A DNA stretch of 64,000 nucleotides from Physella acuta (GCF_028476545.1 NW_026731570.1:178501-242500), one strand, 5' to 3'; counted from the stretch's first letter, positions 9,040-21,499 are shown. The notes: generated by a model from the sequence alone, not told the origin. Program-made: numbers and translations.

Positions 9040-9300
9040 GTTCGTTAAACAAAAATTCACATCTGTTATTCAAACTTTAAAACAACAATTAGCTGGTTTA
9101 CAGAGGTAGATGTGCGTTAAACGAAATTCAGTAATATTTTATTCGTAAAAACACCAAGCAAATGGTTTACAGTAGTAGAGGTTATTTAAACAAACATTGG
9201 GCATCTCCTTTTTACCAAAAAAAAAAGGTAGATTTTTGTTAAATGAAGATCAGTAATCTCTTATTCATTAAGAATGAAGAGAAAAAGGGAAATAACGAGA
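9040..9300. repeat. Degenerate tandem repeat (TAGATGTTCGTTAAA unit)
   Basis: Four loose units near 9041, 9106, 9173 and 9227 share GTAGATGTTCGTTAAACAAA, CAGTAATCTTTTATTC and AGCTGGTTTACAG words. Spacing varies from about 54 to 67 bases. Confidence 0.55.
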
Positions 9301-9385
9301 AAAGTTAAATTCTTTGCAATAGTAGATATATGTAATACTTAAGTCCGTCTTAACAGTTTATATAGTTCCTATCTCTTCTTCTTAA

Positions 9386-9568
9386 TCCCGTTTGTGCCCG
9401 AGACACATCGGGCAGAAGAAGCTCATCTGCTTCATTGACCTTGGCATATGAAGGGATAGCGTTATCAGCACTATGCCCAGCCGCCTTTGTTTCCCTAACG
9501 TAAGATAGGGATTCGAACGCGAGACTCTCGGGGTAGCAGTCTGCTATCTACCCTTAGGCCACGCCGTC
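9386..9568 (-). mobile_element. SINE family A copy, internally deleted
   Basis: Minus-strand copy starting GTTTGTGCCCGAGACACATC. The body lacks the GGTACCCATCAGAGCTGGG segment and jumps from CCCTAACGTAAGATAGGG to the head GATTCGAACGCGAGAC. Confidence 0.88.
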
Positions 9569-9823
9569 ACTATAATTCCATTGCGTTGAATATTTTATAA
9601 GAATATAACGTGATATGAATACATGGTTATGTAATAGTTATATAACGTTATAATTATATAGGGTACCAGAAGGGCACACGTGTCGTATGTTAGTTATTTT
9701 AAGTTGTATAATTTAAACACAATCTGTTACGTATGCGTATATGGAAGAATGCAATTGCTGTTTTGCCAAACAAGCTAATCATCGTATTCACAATTACTTT
9801 TTTAAATTGCTATTATTTCTTTT

Positions 9824-9829
<6 letters not shown>

Positions 9830-9919
<90 letters not shown>

Positions 9920-9927
9920 TATATATA
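9830..9927. repeat. (TA)n microsatellite
   Basis: About 98 bases of nearly pure TA. The flanks (9569-9829 and 9928-10397) are AT-rich with no feature. Confidence 0.98.
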
Positions 9928-10397
9928 AACGGCCAATGTGAAAATAGGCCTACGTGCCTACTGTTGTTAACGCTATTGAATAAATTGAATACATTAAATG
10001 AACTGAATTGAATACATTATTCATGATTCCCTATGTTTAGTTGTCTAGTGTCTACCTCACATTTTATCACAACACAGTCTGAGTTGACTTGGTGTGAAAC
10101 AAACATTAGACACGATAAAGGTTTTGTCACCTTAAAGAAACAAAATAACCTACCACTGACATTTCTGTTTTTTAATATTCAAAACAAACATTAACAACTA
10201 TTTTTTTTTGTAGACTGTATTTCAGAAAGAAAATGCTGACGTTAAGAGTACATCAAGTGGGATGTGATATTTGAAGATTTTGTTTTAAATTTAACACGTT
10301 TGAACACTAAAAAGAGCATAACGTGACAAAGGTTTCACATAAAATTGTAATATAGATACCAGTTGGGATCTTTCATAATTCATCTGTGGTGTAAATT

Positions 10398-11075
10398 GAG
10401 TACTTTTGTGATGGTTAACTTGTGATATAAGTATTTTTGTCTTATAAGTACTTTTAAGATATCAATACTTTTGTCAAGTTAAGATATTTTTGTGATTGCA
10501 GTAAATTTGTTATATAAGAACTTTGGTTGTATACATATTTTACAACACTACTTTTGTGACATTGGTACTTCTGTACTATAAGTACTTTGTTATATGAGTA
10601 CATTTGTGATACGATAATGCTGGATTAGAGTTTATTCCAGGCATCTCTTCGGTTTCCCCGAAGAAAGTCTACTGCCCCCCCCCCCCCGAACGTAATGGAA
10701 TTTATATAGAAAATATATACTTTTAACAGTGTCTGCCCCCCCCCACATCAGAAAATTTTAGTCCCCCCCCCCGCCACGAAAATTTTATGTGCCCCCCCCC
10801 CCCGGAGAAAAAAGTCTGGAAGAAACACTGTGGTGGTTTTAGTGTGTTTTTAATGTTAGTAAGATGTTATATTAATGTTCTTTAACGTAATGGCCAGGGT
10901 TTGTGTGATGTTATGTATTTAATGAATTTAAAAAAAAAATGTCGTTTGTATTTCTGTGATATTGATACGTGTGTGATATTAGTTTTTGGGTGATGTTAGT
11001 AGGTGTGTAATGTTTAGTACTTGTGTGATATTAAAACCGAAGTGTTATTAGTACTTCTATATGATTTGTGCTTCA
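10398..11075. repeat. Degenerate GTGATATTAGTACTT minisatellite, split by a MITE
   Basis: Loose units of about 15-20 bases (AGTACTTTTGTGATA, TTGTGATATAAGTA) run on both sides of the hAT MITE at 10626-10830. The MITE therefore landed in an existing array. Confidence 0.55.
10626..10830 (+). mobile_element. hAT MITE family 1 copy, near complete
   Basis: 205-bp copy: TAGAGTTTATTCCAGGCATC, AAGAAAGTCTACTGCC, C tract, TGGAATTTATATAGAAAATA, AGTGTCTGCC, three more C tracts, then GTCTGGAAGAAACACTG. Flanks TGCTGGAT and TGGTGGTT agree at 6 of 8 positions, compatible with a decayed 8-bp duplication. Confidence 0.85.
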
Positions 11076-11510
11076 CTACTTATATCTACTTGTACGGTGT
11101 ATAATTTAATTAATTGCTGAAGAATACTAATTACTAAATGATGTATTTGGTATGTTACTGTTAACCTCATCATTTCTCCAAGAAGAAAATATTTTGAAGA
11201 TAAAAGTTGCCACCTGTCTATGAAAACAAAGACAGTTTTGTAAAATGATGTAGTATCAAGTTAAATATATAGCTTCAACTGCATGGTTTTGTAGGAGAAA
11301 TAACAAGAATTTTTAAACAGAAACTTGAGATTTTTGTCTAGTCATATTTCAAGAGTCACAATAAATCTTTAATCTTACATCAAGAGTCAAATATGGTCTC
11401 TACGTTCTAAAAACGTTACTTAAATAATTAAGTCACTGTTTTTAGGTTGTTTGTTGGTAAAATGCGACACCTTATTGTGACCGTTTTCTAACAAAACGAT
11501 AGGTTGTATA

Positions 11511-11511
<1 letters not shown>
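11076..11511. other. AT-rich stretch without recognisable gene
   Basis: No open frame, SINE or tandem array is visible. Confidence 0.5.

Positions 11512-11587
<76 letters not shown>
11512..11587. repeat. (TA)n microsatellite
   Basis: About 75 bases of TA. The flank 11588-12046 contains TAGCGAGAGGTGACTTT near 11776, which recurs near 12977, but otherwise nothing recognisable. Confidence 0.98.
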
Positions 11588-11588
<1 letters not shown>

Positions 11589-12046
11589 GTTTTGCGTTGA
11601 TGACAGTGCACTAGTATATAAAATGTGACGGTAACTCAGTCATATAGCAATTAATTTAAAGTAAAAACAAAATAGGGAGACAACTAGGTTGTAGTAATCA
11701 CTGGATAAGTCATTGGAGTTGGTGTTGATTACGGTCCTTCATCCGCTGTTGTCGCTACTAAATTGTAGATTATACTAGCGAGAGGTGACTTTTGTCATTT
11801 CCGGGGCCTCATGGTCACAGCCAGCCCACCCTTGTTTGTATGGGTTTAATTAAAAAGTTAGAAATGTCTTTACGCATATTAAAACACATTGTCTACCGAA
11901 ACATAGTTGTGTCTGCTTTTCCACATTACTACATCACATAGATCCGAACTCAGAAAGGTTCGGGTGAGTAATGGAGTGCTTAACCTCTCGACCACGAAGT
12001 TCTACATCTACGTGGTCTGGGAACTCACTTTTTATTGCAAGCTTTT

Positions 12047-12190
12047 ATTTAGTTCACAACGCCTGTTTGTTTGTTTCTTTGTGGGTTTGTGGCAAATCTT
12101 GTAACTTAATTTAGACCCACTGCTAATGCAGATATTTCGTTCAAACTTTCCAGATACGTCCCACTTCGATGACAATACAAGTCTATCTTT
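12047..12190 (+). repeat. TAGTTCACAACG repeat, copy 1
   Basis: Shares TTAGTTCACAACG, GTTTGTGGCAAATCTTGTA, GACCCACT, TTCAAACTTTCCAG and TTCGATGACAAT in order with 12853-12985. The class is unknown. Confidence 0.7.
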
Positions 12191-12344
12191 TCGTTTACTT
12201 GACTAGAAGTTTAATTAATTATTAAATAATTATTTAAACTGTATTGAAATTGAGGGGAGGTAACAAAACTTAAATCATTCGATAGATTACTATATTCAAT
12301 AACAGAACGGGTTTTAACTAGCGAGACGCGATCACCCTAACAGT

Positions 12345-12630
12345 CCGGTGAGCTGTGGTTCACGAGAATGTTTACAATCGTAGAGTCGGTCGATCTAAAG
12401 AAGGCTATTAGGGGCAGATAATAAAGTTTTAAACGATTGGCTGCTAAAGGGAGGTAAGAAGATTACGACCAATGCTTCACTATATCAGCTTGCTAATGTC
12501 TGTAAATTGTGGCCACAGACGACTTCACGGGGCAGATATCGCGAGCTACTGAAGGTGTTTTGAGGCAAACATTTTTAGTCGTGTTAACTGCAAAAATTGG
12601 GAATCACTAAAAAGTAGAAAACAAATATAA
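12345..12630 (+). mobile_element. GAGCCGAC element, diverged copy
   Basis: Shares with the copy at 30675 the words GGTGAGCTGTGGTT, ATGTTTACAATCGTAGAG, GGCTATTAGGGGCAGATAAT, AAACGATT and GGGAGGTAA in the same order, and ends near CACTAAAAAGTAGAAAAC. It runs into the fold-back element that follows. Confidence 0.65.
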
Positions 12631-12639
12631 ACAACGTTA

Positions 12640-12820
12640 CAGCAACACGTTTATAGAGGCACTGAAAATGAGAATATAAAACTAATCTGCTTTCTTTTAT
12701 AAACATTTTGGTCGCTAAAATATGTAAACGGTCATATTAACGACCAAAGCTTTTATGAAATCGAGCATATTAGTTTTATTTTCTTATTTTCGGCGCATTT
12801 AAAAGTTTGTTGCTATAAAG
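12640..12820. mobile_element. Fold-back element, copy 1
   Basis: Two arms of about 65 bases in inverted orientation. GCACTGAAAATGAGAATATA ... ACATTTTGGTCGCTAA on the left pairs with AACGACCAAAGCTTTTAT ... TTTTATTTTCTTATTTTC on the right around a loop of roughly 20 bases. Related palindromes are at 44030-44216 and 61455-61800, and a single arm is near 33615. Confidence 0.75.
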
Positions 12821-12852
12821 TTGTTTTTTTTTAAATTTTTTTTCTAGGCATT

Positions 12853-12985
12853 ACTTAGTTCACAACGTCCGTTTGTTGGTTTGTGGCAAATCTTGTAGCT
12901 CAATTGTGACCCACTTATAATGGGTTCAAATTTTCCAGTATCATCTTCTTCGATGACAATGCGAGAATATTAATTTAGCGAGGGG
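12853..12985 (+). repeat. TAGTTCACAACG repeat, copy 2
   Basis: Second copy of the sequence at 12047-12190, same orientation, about 800 bases away. The pair brackets the GAGCCGAC element and the fold-back element. Confidence 0.7.
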
Positions 12986-13222
12986 TGACTTTAATATTGG
13001 CGTCAAAATGTTTAGTTTATTAAGTAGGATCGGCTTTAAAATGATAAACATAGTACAAAGTATTTTGGGAAATTGTTACACTTTATGCTAACCCATCAAA
13101 CAGCAGGATGTCTATGCTTTGTGACTCCATTACGTTGTAAAAAAAAAAAAAAAATCTTTTTTGTTTGTTTTTTTAATTTTGTTTAGTTACGAAATTAATG
13201 AAAAAGTCAAATAGGGCCTATG

Positions 13223-14079
<857 letters not shown>

Positions 14080-14087
14080 GGCCTATG

Positions 14088-14459
14088 TCAAATCTTTATG
14101 AAATAATGTCAAAAGAAAAATAAAAAAAGCTTTTATATCGATAATATTTTTAATAACATCGTATATATTTTTGAAATATTTCATGGGCATAATGACATAT
14201 TTCACATCATCTATCATTATGTAGTACGTATCTCATGTTACGTGAAATATTTTGATAATAAAAAAAAGACATAAAGCGTCGACCGGTCAAAAGAATAACG
14301 AAGCTATGCCATTCAGCCGTCTACCATTACTTTTTTATATACAAAATAAAACAAAATTAAATTAAAAAAAATTAATTAAAGAAAAATAAACTAAAATATC
14401 ATGTAACCCTACACGTACATGGTAACTCTTGAAATGTAACTAAATTGCGTCAGGGTTAA
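14088..14459. other. AT-rich stretch without recognisable gene
   Basis: Nothing recognisable. Confidence 0.5.
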
Positions 14460-14562
14460 AATAAAAGCGGCTGGGAATAGAATAGTGCTGACGACACTAT
14501 CCGGTCACACGCAGAGGTCATGGGATCAGGTGAACTCTACTTCACCTGCCTTATGGATCGTC
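14460..14562 (+). mobile_element. SINE family A, 3' fragment
   Basis: Only the distal body and tail: AAAGCGGCTGGGAATAG, GTGCTGACGACACTATCC, GGTGAACTCTACTTCACCTG. A head-less (5'-truncated) copy, as expected of LINE-mobilised SINEs. Confidence 0.85.
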
Positions 14563-16480
14563 CATCAGCAAAGTGTATCTCTCAAGTGTGTTGGTATGCT
14601 CTCGTTAAAGACCATTAGTGACCGCGAATTCAGAAAAAAAAATTGAACACTAAAATTCTTTTTGCGAAACTTAACATAGATGATGAGCTAGAAAAAAAAT
14701 GACAATCTGATTCTGAATTCTAACAATGAACATTACTGAAGTTCTAATCTGTTTTTTAAAACCATCCCATTAGTAGGTAACACTTTAGTATACCCCCCTC
14801 CTACACCCTATCCCCCCCCCCCCCCACCCCGTCACTCAATCAACGAAGCCATCACCCCAGTAAAAGCCAAGTTTGAACTGTGTGGTTTGCCAGACCCCAC
14901 AAGGGAGATAATTACCAATGTCGCTTGACTCGGCTCTTATCGCTTGTCCAGGGGAGGTAACTTTTTTGTTTCCTTTCTAAATTACCGCTTCTACCGCTGG
15001 GAGGGCGGGTCTCGCGAGACCTTAAACAACGGGGTTTTAAAAACCTGAACCATTATATGATGTCACCGTGGAGGGGTTAAGGTGGTGGGGTGACATTGAA
15101 GGGGGAGATGGATTTTGTCTAAAATGTTCGTTGTCTTCTTTAGATGTTTGGTTGGTAAAATTTTTGGACGGAAAACTAAACTGGTTGAATTGTAATAAAT
15201 TCTTTTTTTTTTAAATAAAAAGGGAATTTGAAAAAGACTTTTAAAAATATCAGTATAAAATTTTAAAGGTTTATGGCAAGTATAAAAAAAAATGAAAGAA
15301 TTTACACAATGAAGTTTTTTTTTTACGTTTTGAAAAGTTAAGTTTTTATATTATGAAAAATAAAAGGATTCTCAGATTTTTGTAAACTTAACTTATTTCT
15401 CACGTGTCGAAAATTTAAGGTTTTCATATGTTGAAAATGTAGATCCATTTTTTAAAAATTAATATTTGTAAATGTTGCACTTCATACATGTTCCAATGTT
15501 TTAAATCTTAATTAATTTGTTTAGAAAAAACTGGGGTTTTTGCAAGTTAAAGAGCAAGATCTGAGTCAGATCTCAGCCAGACGAAGGTAGATCGACCTTG
15601 AGTTGAAAACATCGATTAATGGTGACCTAGTTCCATAAAAAAATTCGACAGTTTGGAGTAACTCCAGATTTGAGTTAAGTTGGTTAGCTAAAGCTTTCAT
15701 GAATTACATTTCATTCTAAATTTTATTTTTTCTTTACATTTTCGTTAACTAACGTTTATATTCCTGAATGTTTTGCTATGTAATTTTTGTATTATTGTGC
15801 TAAAGTTTTCCATAAAGGTTTTATCCTACAAAGTTTCTATAAGGTGAACTCTTTACTCAACTTGACATTTATTTTGAAAAGTTTTCATTTCCAAATGTTG
15901 TTTTTGACTTGTTTGTTTGTGTTATTTGCTACAATTTTTCATTAAACTTTAAATTCTCTTAAATTTTTAGTAGCTTCAGTTTTCACTAGCCTACGTTTGT
16001 ATAAGCTTAAGTTTTATTATCGACCCCTCTCACCTCAATCACCCCCAACCCTTCACCCACACACCACCCACCCACGCCCTTTCACATATCACAAAAGCTA
16101 AAATTATCATACGTGCTATAATTAGAACCATGATTATACCTGTATCATTTTTACAATTGCAAAGATTAACTTCAACTAGGATATTAAAAGACTAATTTGT
16201 TTTATTAATATATTTCTTGTAGAATTTGTAAAGAAAAAAAAAACATTTTAAAATGAAGGTCTGTGGATATTTAGAAGAAAAAAAAAACAATATATAGGTA
16301 TATTTATTCCCTCATGAATATTCACATTTTTTACGCAATCTCGGATCAAATTGCTTCTCTAAACCTGATTTGTCTAAGTTGCTAAATGTCTTAAATGGAC
16401 ACCACTGGCATTACAGTATAAGATTTCCTAGAGTTATTTTTAGATCACGTCTATAGTCCTGTGGGTGAATGATTTAGCAA
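14563..16480. other. AT-rich stretch with diffuse AAGTTTTCATTAA words
   Basis: C-rich patch at 14793-14830. From about 15200 to 16010 the text is full of loosely repeated TTAAAGTTTTCATTAA/ATGTTTTAAATCTTAA words, probably a decayed minisatellite. No exon-like sequence is seen. Confidence 0.4.
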
Positions 16481-17203
16481 GGGAAAATAAATTATTTCAA
16501 AGCTCAATGAGTTGGATGAGGCAGAGGTTTATACGTGCGCGTGGGTCGCACGTGTGAGGGAGGGGGTGAGTGGGTGGGTGAGTGGGGGCGGTGTATTGGC
16601 AATTGGGAGTGGTATGTTGACATTTGAGGGTGGCGGTATTGTGTTTATAAAAAAAATATAACGTGTATTGAGCAAGTAAAAAGACATGCAAGAATTGAAT
16701 TCATTCATCAAAAATAGATCGATGGTGTGTATGTGCGTGCGTGTGTTTGTTTAAATGCGTGTACGGGTGTACGTGTGAGTATGTGCGTGTGAGTAGGGCT
16801 TATTGCTGACAGACAATAATACCCTAGCTAAAGGTCAAGGTTAATCCTCTCACTCATCCCTCTCTGATCGCGGTCTTAAGGGCCATCGACAGCGCACGTT
16901 GCATAAAAATGCATGTTTTTTTAAGAAGAAGTTGTTCTCGTTATGATTATTGTAATGAATCGGTAGTTTTTAAATTGATGACGTCATAATAATTAATTAA
17001 TTGCCCCTTTAATTTTAAAAAAATTTAAAATGAATTTCCTGCATTGGTAGTTTATTAAAAGTTTAAAGCTGCAACATACACCTGTGATACTAGACCACAC
17101 CCACTCCTACCTTTTCCTCACTTTTTTTTTAAATTAAAAAAAATAAACCAATTTTTACAATGTTTTTTTTTAATTCATACTATACAATGGAAAGTGAGGT
17201 TGA
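16481..17203. other. G-rich and TG-rich patches, no gene
   Basis: 16548-16610 is a GGGTGAGT-rich strip and 16718-16795 a loose TGTGTGCG strip. The rest is AT-rich and unremarkable. Confidence 0.5.
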
Positions 17204-17356
17204 GGATAATCGTCCTTCACTAGCTACTGATATTGTTTTAAAGCAAAATATTTTCAGTCGTAGCATTGGTAGTGTCAAATTCACAAATTATCAATGACTG
17301 AAAAATAGGAATTAAACTAAATAGCGGCGTACGCTACGTCGCGGGTCGGCTCGTAT
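17204..17356 (+). mobile_element. GAGCCGAC element, 3' part
   Basis: Matches the distal part of the 30675 copy: ATCGTCCTTCAC, TTTTAAAGCAAAATATTTTC, GTCAAATTCACAAATTATC, AAATAGCGGCGTACG, then GCGGGTCGGCTCGTAT, which is the complement of the left end of the minus-strand copies at 34148 and 34571. Confidence 0.75.
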
Positions 17357-17861
17357 AAAATAACAACGTAATGATTAGGTGTCTTCTTTTCACGGTCAAA
17401 GTACTCCGAAAATCTTCTTAGAATGGTGGGAATGGACAAAGAACAACGCAACGAAACATCAGAAAAAGAAACATCAACGCAACGGAATTACCCCACCCCC
17501 CCATCCAACCAATAACCCTAGTCCATAAAACAGCAGCAGGACTTACTCCTCTCGGTCAGTCACCCCCCCCCCCTTTCACATACCCACACACCACTAGGGT
17601 CATTTTGAGATAGAGATAGGTTTAAGGATAAGGATAGGGTTATGACAAGGGTTTGGGATATGGGGCTGGAAATAGAGCGTGTACCTTATCATATTCTTTC
17701 CTCTTCTTAGTCAAACCTACTACTCGAAGTCGAGCGATGTACTCGTTTATTAGAGAAAAACATCAATTTAATTTACAGTTAAAGTGTGGAAATAAAATTA
17801 AAAATCCACCCCCACCCCCACCCACCTAGTCATGTGACGTGTCCAATGTTTTGAAACTTCT
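17357..17861. other. Mixed unique stretch
   Basis: Contains C-rich patches (17492-17506, 17563-17575, 17809-17825) and a short GGATAGGG/GGTTTAAGGATAAGG strip near 17625. No exon seen. Confidence 0.4.
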
Positions 17862-18057
17862 CCATAAAAAAACACGTCGCGTGCGTCTCTGATCACGCGA
17901 GATTGTGAGACCAGACGAGATCTGGCAGCGCGAGGTTCTGCAGGGAGAAAGAAGGTCTGTGAGGTGTATAGAGTTGTGCCGGTATCAACTGTTTCTGCCG
18001 CGTGGCTGTTTGCTAATTTTTTTTCTTCCTTTCGGCTTCCAAATTCAGAAACTACAG
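17862..18057 (+). promoter_or_regulatory. Possible promoter and non-coding first exon
   Basis: A TATA-like CCATAAAAAA (17862-17871) is followed by about 185 bases that are richer in CpG than the neighbourhood (CGTCGCGTGCGTC, CACGCGAG, GGCAGCGCGAGG). These end at a good donor, CTACAG/GTAAAAT at 18058. The pattern fits a TATA promoter plus an untranslated first exon of about 165 bases whose next exon lies far downstream. The segment has no convincing start codon frame. No target gene can be named. Confidence 0.25.
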
Positions 18058-18330
18058 GTAAAATTTCAATTTTAACTTAACACCTTGTAATTAAATATTT
18101 TTTAGAATAAAAATTGTTGTGATTAAAACTTTAAAGATATTTTAATACAGTTATTAAACTTGATGTTAAAAGTGTGATGTGCGTTTTTGTAGTTATATAA
18201 TACATTTCTAGGTACTTTATTAAAGAGTAATAGAAAATGGTTACGTTTTCACGCAAAGTTAAAGCTATGTTATATGAGTTAAAAGATCAATAGTGATTTA
18301 GGTGGGGTTAGGTAAGAAAAGTTCCACTAT

Positions 18331-18540
18331 GGGACCTAACGATCCATATAGCAGATGAAGTAGAGTTTCTCTATTTCTTGACCTCGAAGAATGAAGTGAC
18401 GGTGTGGTCAGCACTATGCCCGGCCGCCTTTAGTTTCCCTGAGGTGATTCAGGTGTTCAACAGAGCTCGTTGGACTCAGGCGAGATCCGAACTCGAGACC
18501 ACCGAGGTAGCAGTCGAGCACTCTACCATTCGACCACACA
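18331..18540 (-). mobile_element. SINE family A copy
   Basis: Minus-strand copy: GCAGATGAAGTAGAGT, GTGGTCAGCACTATGCCC, TTTAGTTTCCCTGAGG, CAGAGCTCGTTGGACTCAGG, head GATCCGAACTCGAGAC, CACTCTACCATTCGACC. 18058-18330 and 18541-18814 on either side are AT-rich with no feature. Confidence 0.9.
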
Positions 18541-18814
18541 GTAACAAGTTTGTGTTAGTTATAGTTTTTAACGATGCGCATTTGACAATTTATGTCTGTC
18601 TTCTGAGTCTTGGATAAAACAGGAAAGTGTTGAACGTTAACGACAAAACATGTTTGGACATTGCCTGCGTTTGTGTTGTGTTGTTGTAGCAAAATCAGCT
18701 GAAATAATATCCCATATACGTAATTTTTCCTAGAAATGTTTTACCAGGTCGTAAATAATGAATATTTAAATTATGGCAGTGTTTATAAGCGTTAGCGGTA
18801 AAGTCGATGTTCGA

Positions 18815-18913
18815 CAACTGTCCACAAATCCCCCCTCCACCTGGAAAGTTTAGTCCGTCCTCCGAAAATTTCAAGCGCCCAACCGCGGAGAAAAAGTCTG
18901 GAAGAAAAATCTG
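18815..18913 (+). mobile_element. hAT MITE family 1, 3' fragment
   Basis: Matches the right half of the family: AACTGTCCACAAATCCCCCC, AGTTTAGTCCGTCC, AAATTTCAAGCGCCC, GGAGAAAAAGTCTGGAAG. Confidence 0.7.
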
Positions 18914-18944
18914 CTTTTACATGTATTTATGTTTTAAGGGCTAT

Positions 18945-19245
18945 TTAAATTCAATAGCGTGAAAGCCGGTACTTGGAACTAATTTAAATGGTATCTAATC
19001 GTGAGTGTGAAATTTGATGTTTCAGTGTAATTGGCGTCTACACATAAGTTTGAAATCTGATGTTTCAGTTGCAATGGCTTGTAAATGTTAGTGTAAAATT
19101 TGATGTAAATGGCCCTAGAATATTAGCGGGTTAGCCGGTATTTGAATGTAAATGGCACTTGAATGTTAGCGGGTTAGCCGGTATTTGAATGTAAAAGGCA
19201 CTTAAACGTTAGCTTTTACACTAATGTTAACGGGTCATTTACGTT
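18945..19245. repeat. Degenerate GTTAGCGGGTTAGCCGGT minisatellite
   Basis: Units such as GGGTTAGCCGGTATTTGAAT, GTAAATGGCACTTGAATG (two close copies near 19132 and 19174, 42-bp spacing) with more diverged units on both sides. Confidence 0.65.
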
Positions 19246-19247
19246 CA

Positions 19248-19470
19248 AAAGCTGCGATAGAGCGTTTGACTACTACTCCAGAGGTGTCGAGTTCGAATCT
19301 CGATTTAGACTTGTGTTTTTAAGACGTTCCTGCGTCTATCCAGCTCTGGTGTTTTCCTGATTTACATGAAGAAAGTAAAGGTGGCTGGGCATAGTGTTGC
19401 ATACACTATCCCTCCAAATGTCGTGGTCAAGAAACAGATTAACTCTACTTCATCTACCCAATGTATCGCT
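19248..19470 (+). mobile_element. SINE family A copy
   Basis: Plus-strand copy: head GCGATAGAGCGTTTGAC ... CGAGTTCGAATCTCG, body CTATCCAGCTCTGGTG, AAAGTAAAGGTGGCTGGGC, ACACTATCCCTCC, tail CTCTACTTCATCTACCC. Confidence 0.88.
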
Positions 19471-19668
19471 AGAGAAGCATTACTTTCTACGTGCAAAAAA
19501 CGAGCGTCAACGCCGGTATTTTCGTGTAGATGAACTCAAACGTGAGCATGTAAACCTGTGGTTGACCGTTGATGGCACCTAGCCGTGGTCCCGCTCGCGT
19601 GTAGCACGAGAGCTGTGAGTAAAATCTTGATGAATCCCGCGGCTAATAGCTTGGGTACTCACTCGTGC

Positions 19669-20075
19669 GTCTAATCAACGAGGAAAGTTGTAGGTCAGTT
19701 TTTAACTTACAAACACGCGGACGTGCTTGTTGCCTGAGCTTTGCTTGAGTGAGCGATTTAAAAAATGTCCAAAGGTCTAATCAACGAGGAAAGTTGTAGG
19801 TCAGTTTTTAACTTACAAACACGCGGACGTGCTATTGGCTAGTTTTTGCTTCAGTGAGCGGTTTAAATGGCCAAAGTTCTATCAACGAGGAAAGTTGTAG
19901 GTCAGTTTTTAACTTACAAACACGCGGACGTGCTTGTTGGCTAGTCTTTGCTTCAGTGAGCGATTTAAATGTCCAAAGGTCTAATGAACGAGGAAAATTG
20001 TAGGTTAGTTTTTATCTTATTAACATGCTGGCGTGCTTGACTGCAGCTAGTAATGTAAATGTGCAGCCGACTAAT
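19669..20075. repeat. Four tandem copies of a ~104-bp unit
   Basis: GTCTAATCAACGAGGAAAGT starts units at 19669 and 19775, with variants at 19877 and 19979. Each continues with TGTAGGTCAGTTTTTAACTT, ACAAACACGCGGACGTGC and TTGCTTCAGTGAGCGATTTA. The first three are close; the fourth is more diverged (CTGGCGTGCTTG). Confidence 0.9.
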
Positions 20076-20177
20076 TAACATTGAAAAATATGCTTTTTTT
20101 GCAAACGTTGAAATGTCTGTACTCCGGAGTAGGATACACATTAATACACCTGCAATTTAGATAGTAGTCAGAATATC

Positions 20178-20420
20178 ATCGTCATCTTTTCGCATTCGAG
20201 CCCAAGACCCTTTCGAGGCAGATGAGGTAGAGTTGATCTGTTTCATTTACTTCGGCATACAGGGGGATGGTGTGATCAGCACTATGTTTAGCAGCCTTAC
20301 GCTATTTGGTACCCAACACCGCTGTGTGGACCAGGGACGTCGTATAGATTCGAAACCGGGATCCGAACTCAAGAAATTCCGGTTAGCAGTCGTAAGCTCT
20401 ACAATTCGACCACGCTATCC
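20178..20420 (-). mobile_element. SINE family A copy
   Basis: Minus-strand copy, diverged: CATTCGAGCCCAAGACCC, GGCAGATGAGGTAGAGTTGA, GTGATCAGCACTATG, GGTACCCAACACCG, head GGATCCGAACTCAAG, AGCTCTACAATTCGACCACG. Confidence 0.87.
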
Positions 20421-20794
20421 TGTTACTTAGAGCATACACAGTTGGGAAGGTTGATGGAATCATAGTTAATCCCTTCAGAGTGTGTGTCTGTTTAGAAGAT
20501 CAAGAGTTTCTGTCTTAAATAAATAAACTTGTTTTTGGACCTCAAACGATCACAACGTACGCGTTGTTTTTCTATAAATTTGTGTTCTAGAGAAGGACAA
20601 GACTGATTAGTTTAAATGGTGGTGTTTTTTTTTTTTTGGCTTTGCCTTTATTCAGTATCATCTAATGTATAGATTCTTACCGATTTTAAAAAAAAAATGT
20701 ATCTATAGCATAAGTGTAAGGTCGTTCGAAGAAAACCCTTTACAGTTTATGTTTAACTACCTACGACAATTACACGTAATATTTACCCGTGGAC
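20421..20794. other. AT-rich stretch without recognisable gene
   Basis: No feature beyond short homopolymers. Confidence 0.5.
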
Positions 20795-21215
20795 CTACAA
20801 CATCCACACAAATAATACCCAACCACAGATCCACACAGCATCAACTACAGCCTCACATAACTTCAATATCAAACACATCCTTACACAACACCTTCCCCGC
20901 ATACTACAATAACTAAAGTACCCCCCCCCCCCCCCACAACCACACACCATCCTTCCCATCAACCACCACCAACCTCATCCACACACTAACTTCCCCATCA
21001 CACACTACCTCCCACCACCATGTCACACCACCACAACTACACACCACCCGCAACAAAACCACCATCCTCCCCACAACCAAACATTACGCTCTCCATCACC
21101 CACCACCACCATAAGCCACCCTCCCCACCACCAACCACAACCACAACCAAACATTACGCTCTCCATCACTAACCACAATCACACGCCACCCTCCCAACCA
21201 CCAACCACAACCACA
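20795..21215. repeat. CCA/ACC-rich low-complexity block
   Basis: Loose ACCACCAACCACAACC words with an internal near-repeat: CAACCAAACATTACGCTCTC occurs near 21075 and 21145. Strand asymmetry is strong: almost no G on the + strand. Confidence 0.75.
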
Positions 21216-21493
21216 CCGGACAACGAAGCCAATGTAAAGTGCCCATTTTTCTCTCTACTGCGTCAGACTTGTCTAAAGGTGGACCAACAAAATGAATATT
21301 CAACACCTGATTTAAATTTCAAGTATTTTTACCGGGGACTTTGGTCAACACTTCGATCGTTTATTGGGAGGGTGCTCAATACTTCCTGGTGTGTGTGCAA
21401 ATATCTACCGTCTTAAACATAAGGGTCAAATAAACTGGTATAACAGTTGCGTAGTTAGGACGGGGGAACAGGAAGTTGCGCTCTATTGGACAC

Positions 21494-21499
<6 letters not shown>

